DNA of 48,315 nt, taken from NCBI GenBank assembly GCA_964472275.1, contig CAYYJN010000011.1:1-48315 (forward strand), in the 5' to 3' direction. Both the position numbers and the translations under genes were made by a program. This document shows, piece by piece, positions 43,017-48,315 of this stretch. This stretch comes from JAFDVN01 sp964472275 (GTDB taxonomy: Bacteria > Acidobacteriota > Holophagae > Holophagales > Holophagaceae). The notes beneath the pieces are model-generated. The model had not been told where the DNA came from. It searched no databases and was given only the letters and a program-made list of their open reading frames with translations. Within the stretch, counting starts at the first letter, position 1; every line of letters begins with the position of its first letter.

Positions 43017-43706
43017 ATGATTGACACCGTCCGCACCGTCGAGACGCCGGAGGGCATCGCGTTGGAACTGCGGCCCGCCGGGCCGGTGGCGCGGGGTCTG
43101 GCATGGATGGTGGACATGGCGATCCGCCTCGCCATCTACACGGCGGCGGGCATGGTGCTGGCCTTCTTCGGCAAGGCGGGCATCGGCCTTCTCGCCATCC
43201 TCGTGTTCTTGTTGGAATGGTTCTATCCGGTGCTCTTCGAATTGCTCTGGGAGGGCCGCACGCCGGGCAAGCGCGCCTTGGGCCTTCAGGTGCTCATGGA
43301 GGATGGCCGCCCGGAAGGTTGGGGCCCGGCCATGCTCCGCAGCCTGCTCATGTTCGTGGACTTCCTTCCGGGCTTCTACGGCGCGGGCCTGATCGCCATG
43401 CTGTGCGGCAAGGAGGGGCGGCGCATCGGGGATCTGGCCGCGGGCACGGTGGTGGTGCATGGGCTGGCGCGGCCTTCCACCAAATCGGTTGCCCCATCCG
43501 CCGCATGGCCTTCGCTGCCTCCGGTGCCGCTCGCCTTGGATGAGCAACGGGCTCTCGCGGCCTTCGCTGAACGCGTGCCCACTCTCACCGCCGAGCGGGC
43601 CCAGGAACTGGCGGACATCCTCCAGCCTTTGACGGGCCAGCAGGGCGCCGAGGGCGTGCTGCGGCTCCAATCCATCGCGGCGGGCATCCGCGGGGAGCGC
43701 GCGTGA
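43017..43706 (+). CDS. RDD-family membrane protein 2
   Basis: A 229-aa protein: RDD domain with GLAWMVDMAIRLAIY, EGRTPGKRALGLQVLMEDG and GRRIGDLAAGTVVVHG, then a cytosolic tail (~160-229) rich in Pro, Ala and Gln that resembles a helical regulatory segment. It differs clearly from the first RDD protein, so the pair is not a recent duplication. It overlaps the SpoIIM-like gene by four bases (GTGA). Proteins like this regularly sit beside SpoIIM-like, DUF4129 and MoxR genes. Confidence 0.89.
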   Translation: MIDTVRTVETPEGIALELRPAGPVARGLAWMVDMAIRLAIYTAAGMVLAFFGKAGIGLLAILVFLLEWFYPVLFELLWEGRTPGKRALGLQVLMEDGRPEGWGPAMLRSLLMFVDFLPGFYGAGLIAMLCGKEGRRIGDLAAGTVVVHGLARPSTKSVAPSAAWPSLPPVPLALDEQRALAAFAERVPTLTAERAQELADILQPLTGQQGAEGVLRLQSIAAGIRGERA

Positions 43707-44680
43707 AGCAGCAGGCTTTCGAAGACCTGCACCGCGAGGGCTGGGCCGCCTTCGAGGCGCTGCTGCGGCGGCTCGAAACCCCATCAGGCGAAGCCCCTTC
43801 GACGCTCGCGGACATGCCCTCGGAGTACCGGCTCGTGTGTCATCACCTCGCCCTTGCGCGGGAGCGCGGCTATTCGGCGGGGTTGGTGGATCGTCTCAAC
43901 GGCCTCGCCCTGCGTGGACACCAGCGCCTCTACGGCGTGCGGCAGGGCGCGCTTCGGGGCGCGCTGGCCTTCTTCGCAGCCTTCCCGCGACTGGCGCGCA
44001 AGCGGTGGCGGGCCATGGCCATCGCGGCCCTCGTCTTCTACGGACCCGCCACCGCGCTCACCTTCGGCGCGAAGGCCAACCCCGAGGTCGCCTACCTCGT
44101 GGAGGATCCGGTCTCCCTGGCCTCCATGGAATCCATGTATCAGTCCGACGCGAAGAAGTTCGGGCGCTCGGGCGAATCCGACACCGATGTGGCGATGTTC
44201 GGGTTCTACATCTGGAACAATGTGCGCATCAACTTCCAGGTCTTCGCCACGGGGCTGCTCGCGGGGCTCGGATCGCTGGTCTTCCTCTTCTGGAACGGCG
44301 TCCACGGCGGCGCCGTGGCGGGCTACCTCACCCACCAGGGCCTCGGGCGGAACTTCTGGTCCTTCGTCGCCACCCACTCCGCGCTGGAGCTCACCTCCCT
44401 CGTCATCGCGGGCGGCGCGGGCCTGCTGCTGGGCTGGTCGCTGCTCTTCCCGGGTCGCCGCAGCCGCCGCCAAGCGCTCATCCTCGCGGCGAAGGAAGGG
44501 CTCGTTCTCGTCATGGGCTCCGCCTTGATGGATGTGGGCGCGGCGGCCTTCGAGGCGTTTTGGTCTTCCAGCGCCCTCGTTCCCGTGGCGCTGAAATTCT
44601 CCGCCGCCGCGATTCTCTGGACGCTGGTGCTCAGCTACTTCCTCTTCGTGGGACGGGGCGGGGTGGACGCCGATGCTTGA
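43703..44680 (+). CDS. SpoIIM-like (DUF95) membrane protein
   Basis: A 325-aa protein of the stage II sporulation M family, here in a bacterium with no other sporulation genes in view. An N-terminal soluble helical part (~1-95) precedes about six hydrophobic segments, with FGFYIWNNVRINFQVFATGLLAGLGSLVFLFWNGVHGGAVAGYL and FVATHSALELTSLVIAGGAGLLLG as family motifs. It starts at GTG, coupled to the RDD gene upstream, and its 3' end overlaps the DUF4129 gene by eight bases. It probably belongs to the MoxR-dependent membrane complex. Confidence 0.9.
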   Translation: MKQQAFEDLHREGWAAFEALLRRLETPSGEAPSTLADMPSEYRLVCHHLALARERGYSAGLVDRLNGLALRGHQRLYGVRQGALRGALAFFAAFPRLARKRWRAMAIAALVFYGPATALTFGAKANPEVAYLVEDPVSLASMESMYQSDAKKFGRSGESDTDVAMFGFYIWNNVRINFQVFATGLLAGLGSLVFLFWNGVHGGAVAGYLTHQGLGRNFWSFVATHSALELTSLVIAGGAGLLLGWSLLFPGRRSRRQALILAAKEGLVLVMGSALMDVGAAAFEAFWSSSALVPVALKFSAAAILWTLVLSYFLFVGRGGVDADA

Positions 44681-46100
44681 GCGGCTCCGCCTGGCCTTGC
44701 GCCCTCGGGGCGCGTGGGAAGCCGTGGACTCGGGCTACGCGTTGCTGCGCGCCCATGGGCGTATCGTGTACGCGCTCTGGCTCGCGGCCTACGCTCCGGT
44801 GGTGGCGGCGTTGTTCTGGCTTTTCTGGAATCGGGCCTGGGTCGCGCTGCTGCTCGTGTGGTGGTTGACGCCGCTCCTGGGGAGGTTCGCGCTCCACGGG
44901 TTGGCGAAGGCCACCTTCGGCGAGCGACCCACGATCCTCTCCGCGGTGAAAGAGGCGAGGCACATCCTTCGCCATGGCGCCGTGGCCGGTCAGCTTTGGC
45001 GGCGGATCGGCGTCAACCGAGCCTTCGTCCTGCCCATCTGGCAATTGGAAGGGCAGGATGGCCGCGGCTACCGCCGCCGCGCGCCGGTGCTTCTGCGCCG
45101 CGCCCATGGCGCGTCGGCGCTGTTCACGGCCTTCAGTTTCCTCCTGATGCTGGGCTTTTCCTGCGCGCTCGGAGCGGCCTTCTTCTACCTCGTGCCGGAA
45201 GGACTCATGGACAAGGCCGGAGATCTGTTTTCCGGCGAGAAGGGTCCAGGGCCGCTCTTCTATCTGTTCCCGGCGCTCGCGCTGGCCGTGCTGGAACCCT
45301 TCTACCTCGCGGGCGGGTTCGGGCTCTACCTGAACCGGCGCATCCAGCTGGAAGCCTGGGATCTGGACCTTGCCTTCCGTCGCCTCGCCCAGCGCTTGAA
45401 GCGCGGGCTGGGGCGATCCGTGGCGATGATCTTCCTCGTCGCCGCGCTGGCGGCGGGTCTGCGCGCCCAAGCGCCTGAACCCGCGAAAGTGCCCAAGGCC
45501 GAATTGAAGGAGGTCCTGAAAGCGCCGGAATTCCAGACTTGGTCCACGGAGCGCACCTGGCACTGGAAGAACCTCGCGGAACCCAAGGTGCGCCCCCAAG
45601 GGCGCCTTCCCGAATGGTTGTTCCAGCTTCTGGGCCTGGTGGTGAAGTGGATCATCATCGGGGCCGCGGCCCTCGGCGTGCTTTGGTTCCTTTGGCGCTT
45701 CCTCCTGTCCCGCCAGGGCAAATGGGCGGAGGACGCGGATCGCATGGCCGCGCCGGAGGATCTCTTCGGCCTCGACATCCGGCCGGGCTCCCTGCCGAAA
45801 GACATCGCGGGCGCGGCGCTCGCGCTCTGGCGCGCGGGCGAGCGCCGCGCGTCGCTGAGCCTGCTCTATCGCGGCGCGCTGGCGCGGCTCATCCACGAAC
45901 GCGGGCTGGAGGTGCCCCCCGGCGCGACGGAGGGCGATTGCCTCCGCGCGGCGACGCCGGTTCTCGACGCCGAGGGTGGCGGGTATTTCCGCGGCCTGAC
46001 TTCCGCGTGGCAGGCGCTGGCCTACGCGCATGACGAGCCAGCCGATGGCGAAGCGCTCTGCGAAGGCTGGCGCCGTCATTTCGGAGGTCGCCATGGCTAG
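44673..46100 (+). CDS. Multi-pass membrane protein with DUF4129-like C-terminus
   Basis: A 475-aa protein. The first half has several hydrophobic helices (residues ~30-65, 150-190, 195-215). A middle segment (LRAQAPEPAKVPKAELKEVLKAPEFQTWSTERTWHWKN) is probably periplasmic, then one more helix (~325-345) leads to a cytosolic C-terminal DUF4129-like part (GALARLIHERGLEVPPGATEGDCLRA, GLTSAWQALAYA). Function unknown. It overlaps neighbours on both sides within the RDD-SpoIIM-MoxR operon, implying a membrane complex. Confidence 0.82.
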   Translation: MLERLRLALRPRGAWEAVDSGYALLRAHGRIVYALWLAAYAPVVAALFWLFWNRAWVALLLVWWLTPLLGRFALHGLAKATFGERPTILSAVKEARHILRHGAVAGQLWRRIGVNRAFVLPIWQLEGQDGRGYRRRAPVLLRRAHGASALFTAFSFLLMLGFSCALGAAFFYLVPEGLMDKAGDLFSGEKGPGPLFYLFPALALAVLEPFYLAGGFGLYLNRRIQLEAWDLDLAFRRLAQRLKRGLGRSVAMIFLVAALAAGLRAQAPEPAKVPKAELKEVLKAPEFQTWSTERTWHWKNLAEPKVRPQGRLPEWLFQLLGLVVKWIIIGAAALGVLWFLWRFLLSRQGKWAEDADRMAAPEDLFGLDIRPGSLPKDIAGAALALWRAGERRASLSLLYRGALARLIHERGLEVPPGATEGDCLRAATPVLDAEGGGYFRGLTSAWQALAYAHDEPADGEALCEGWRRHFGGRHG

Positions 46101-47301
46101 GTTGAAGGCGGTCAAACGCGGCGATCGCGCGCGCCTCTTCGCCTTCGCGCTCCTCGGGTTGGCGGTCATCGGCGTGTTCAGTTGGTATCTGGCTCGGAAT
46201 CTCGAATCCCGCATGGAGCGCGTGTGGGTGGGCTATCACGGCGACGCGCGGACGGACGCCTTCCTCGCGGCGTCGCGCCTGCTCACCCGCCTTGGGCGGG
46301 AGACGCACCCGGTGCGCGGCGTTCCGTTGACCAAGACGCTCGGCAAAGAGGACGCGCTCATCCTGCCCGATCGCCGCCTGCGCCTGACGCCGGGCCAGGT
46401 GAAGGATCTCGTCGCGTGGGTGAAGACGGGCGGCCTGCTCATCGCCGAAGGAACCTACGCCGAGAACGCCAACTCCGACCGCGTGAGCGATCCGCTCTTC
46501 GAGGCGTTCCAGGCGCGCCTGGTGGCCACGGACCTCAAGGCGCCGACCATCGGCGACAAGGAATCGCCTGAGGATTTCAAGGCGAGGCGCAAGGCCTTCG
46601 ACGAGGAGCATGGCGTCTTCGATCTCACGATCAACGAAGTTCCGTGCAAGGTGGATCTGGGCGGTTATGACCGCCTGGAGGACCGGAGCCCAGGCGCGGA
46701 CGCCTCCGAAGATCGCCATGTCCTTGGCCGTGAGGTGGGAAGCGGCTCCGCGATGCTCTTCACGCATCTCTACGCGCTGGACAACGATCACCTCGCGGAG
46801 GAGGACCACGCGGATCTGCTCGCGGCCATGGTGTCCAGGCGGCCCGGCGGCGCGAAGGTCTGGATCGTCTACCAGGAAGAGCCGCCGTCGCTCTTCGCCT
46901 GGCTGCGGGTCAACGCGTGGATGGTGTTGGTCGCCTTCGGCGCCCTCATCCTCGTCGGGCTCTGGCGCGGGCTGCGTCGCCTCGGGCCGCGCCTTCCGGA
47001 TCCGCCCCTGGCGCGCCGGAGCCTGCTGGAGCATCTCGCCGCGACCGGGCGATTCCTGGCCTCGGTGCGGGATGGCGAGGCGCTGCTCGCCGCGTCCCAG
47101 GCGGCTTTCAGGACGCGGCTCGCGCGCGCCCACCCCGCCCTCGCCGCGTTGCCGCCGGAAGAACTCACCGCGGCGCTCGCCGAGCGTGCGGGGATTTCCG
47201 AGGCCAAGGTCTTCAAGGCGCTCCGCTACGGCCGCCACGCCGATCCCCGCGATTTCACCGAAGCCATCCAGACGCTCGAACTCTTGAGGAACCTGCCATG
47301 A
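46093..47301 (+). CDS. DUF4350-like membrane protein
   Basis: A 402-aa protein: N-terminal membrane anchor (FAFALLGLAVIGVFSWYL), then a DUF4350-like domain (YHGDARTDAFLAASRLLTRLGRE, ALILPDRRLRLTPGQVKDLVAWVKTGGLLIAEG). A second helix near residues 275-296 (VNAWMVLVAFGALILVGLW) is followed by a cytosolic tail ending in a helical DNA-binding-like segment. It starts at ATG 46093 after GGAGGT, overlapping the previous stop by eight bases, and its TGA overlaps the MoxR gene's ATG (ATGA). Confidence 0.84.
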   Translation: MARLKAVKRGDRARLFAFALLGLAVIGVFSWYLARNLESRMERVWVGYHGDARTDAFLAASRLLTRLGRETHPVRGVPLTKTLGKEDALILPDRRLRLTPGQVKDLVAWVKTGGLLIAEGTYAENANSDRVSDPLFEAFQARLVATDLKAPTIGDKESPEDFKARRKAFDEEHGVFDLTINEVPCKVDLGGYDRLEDRSPGADASEDRHVLGREVGSGSAMLFTHLYALDNDHLAEEDHADLLAAMVSRRPGGAKVWIVYQEEPPSLFAWLRVNAWMVLVAFGALILVGLWRGLRRLGPRLPDPPLARRSLLEHLAATGRFLASVRDGEALLAASQAAFRTRLARAHPALAALPPEELTAALAERAGISEAKVFKALRYGRHADPRDFTEAIQTLELLRNLP

Positions 47302-48281
47302 CGATGAACGCCCCGAACCCCGATCAGCTGGCCAAGGCCAGCGCCCTCGCCCAGGCCATGCGGCGCGAAGTCCAAAAGGCCGTCGTCGGCCAGGAGGCCG
47401 TCCTCGCCCAGGTGCTCGCCTCCCTCTTCGCGGGCGGCCATGTCCTCATCGAGGGCGTGCCGGGCCTGGGCAAGACGCTGCTCGTGCGCGCGCTCGCGCG
47501 GACCTTCCAAGGCGAGCACCGCCGCATCCAGTTCACGCCGGACCTCATGCCCTCCGATGTGGCGGGTCACGCGATGTTCGAACTGGAGAAGGCGGACTTC
47601 CGCATCCGCAAGGGCCCGATCTTCGGCCACCTCATCCTCGCCGACGAGATCAATCGCGCCCCGGCCAAGACCCAGGCGGCCCTGCTCGAAGCCATGCAGG
47701 AGCGCCAAGTGACCATCGAAGGCCAGGGCCTGCCGCTGCCCCATCCCTTCATGGTGATGGCGACGCAGAACCCCGTGGAGCAAGAGGGCACCTATCCGCT
47801 GCCCGAAGCCCAACTCGACCGCTTCCTCCTCAAGATCGCCATCGGCTATCCGGCCGAAGGTGAAGAGCAGGCCCTCGTGCGGCAGGTGACGGAGGGCCGC
47901 GTCGCGGATGATCTCCAAGTGGAGCAGGTGGCGGCCATCGCCACGCCGGAGGATGTGCTTGAAGCCCAACGCGCCGCCAGCGCCATCCGCGTGGACGAGG
48001 CCGTGAACGCCTACGCCGTCCGCATCGCCCGCGCCACCCGCGACTGGCCGGGCATCGCGCTCGGCGCGGGCCCCCGGGGTGGCATCGCCCTCATCCGCGC
48101 CGCGCGGGCCGTGGCGATGATCGAAGGCCGCGATTTCGTCACGCCGGATGATGTGAAGGCCATGGCCATCCCCGCGCTGCGCCATCGCGTGACGCCTTCG
48201 CCCGAAAGCGAGATCGAAGGCTACGGGCCGGATGCGCTCCTCGGCGCGTTGCTGGAGCGCGTGGAGGCGCCCCGCGCATGA
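47298..48281 (+). CDS. MoxR-family AAA+ ATPase
   Basis: A 327-aa AAA+ ATPase. Walker A is GVPGLGKT (53-60), Walker B GHLILADEINRAPAKTQAALLEAMQE and sensor 1 MATQNPVEQEGTYPLPEAQLDRF. The lid region with GPRGGIALIRAARAVAMIEGRDFVTPDDV completes the family. MoxR ATPases act as chaperones that mature or insert cofactors in partner proteins, often with DUF58 and VWA proteins. Its start overlaps the DUF4350-like gene, and its stop overlaps the start of the next, truncated gene. Confidence 0.95.
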   Translation: MTMNAPNPDQLAKASALAQAMRREVQKAVVGQEAVLAQVLASLFAGGHVLIEGVPGLGKTLLVRALARTFQGEHRRIQFTPDLMPSDVAGHAMFELEKADFRIRKGPIFGHLILADEINRAPAKTQAALLEAMQERQVTIEGQGLPLPHPFMVMATQNPVEQEGTYPLPEAQLDRFLLKIAIGYPAEGEEQALVRQVTEGRVADDLQVEQVAAIATPEDVLEAQRAASAIRVDEAVNAYAVRIARATRDWPGIALGAGPRGGIALIRAARAVAMIEGRDFVTPDDVKAMAIPALRHRVTPSPESEIEGYGPDALLGALLERVEAPRA

Positions 48282-48315
48282 AGCTGAAGGTGGAGGGCGA
48301 AGGCCGCGTCACGCC
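48278..48315 (+). CDS. Start of the next gene, cut by the window edge (probably DUF58-type)
   Basis: ATG at 48278 overlaps the MoxR TGA by four bases and opens a frame reading MKLKVEGEGRVT to the window end. Only 12 codons are visible, so no domain can be seen. In this conserved operon the gene after moxR is normally a DUF58 protein, which is the basis for the suggestion. Confidence 0.45.
   Translation, partial: MKLKVEGEGRVT

Overview
This 48.3 kb window is high-GC bacterial chromosome with densely packed genes, many overlapping by 1 to 8 bases (ATGA, GTGA and TGATG junctions). The gene set fits a Gram-negative acidobacterium, possibly of the Holophaga/Geothrix type: an Oar-like carboxypeptidase-regulatory TonB-dependent receptor, a DUF1501/DUF1800 secreted pair, a CIRCE-controlled groES-groEL operon, an MCE lipid-transport operon and an RDD/SpoIIM/DUF4129/DUF4350/MoxR operon. 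This assignment is inference from gene content; there is no rRNA here to test it.

Layout. 1-1.5 kb: tRNA-Leu(CAA), a stop-abutting hairpin repeat, a YggS-type PLP protein and a C4 zinc-ribbon coiled-coil protein. 1.6-3.8 kb: CIRCE-groES-groEL-terminator. 3.8-9.6 kb: MASE1/PAS histidine kinase, YmdB-type phosphodiesterase and the Oar-like receptor. 9.7-17 kb: an operon of an S55 (SpoIVB-like) peptidase, a secreted propeller-like protein and an Mpo1-like membrane protein, converging on DUF1501/DUF1800 across a large multi-branched inverted-repeat structure. 17-24 kb: crotonase, CHASE-GGDEF cyclase, dienelactone hydrolase, nadC, an orphan gene flanked by 18-bp direct repeats, a universal stress protein and two pirins. 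23.8-27.7 kb: a small accessory/defence cluster (CcdAB toxin-antitoxin, RarA, a C5 DNA methyltransferase and a probable restriction endonuclease) with lower GC in the restriction-modification part. 27.7-36.4 kb: housekeeping and small-molecule genes (msrA, cysteine desulfurase, YheT hydrolase, ubiX, murC, lipid kinase, RluA-type synthase). 36.4-42.4 kb: cysK behind two tandem palindromic operators, a tandem CAP-domain protein, an MlaE-MlaF-MlaD-like operon whose ATPase has lost most catalytic motifs, a YciI-like protein and carbamate kinase. 42.5-48.3 kb: the RDD-RDD-SpoIIM-DUF4129-DUF4350-MoxR operon, running off the window into the next gene.

The most unusual signals are non-coding. Purine-rich inverted repeats (arms beginning AACCAC/AACCGC, built from GGAG/CAGAG units) sit directly against stop codons at three places, and a larger related structure folds into a multi-branched form at a fourth. 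An exact 18-bp duplication of the nadC 3' end brackets a lower-GC orphan gene, which looks like a cassette insertion that restored the host stop codon. Perfect stems also cover the ribosome-binding site or start codon of two secreted-protein genes. No phage, transposase, CRISPR array or rRNA was seen, and no intergenic stretch exceeds 300 bases.
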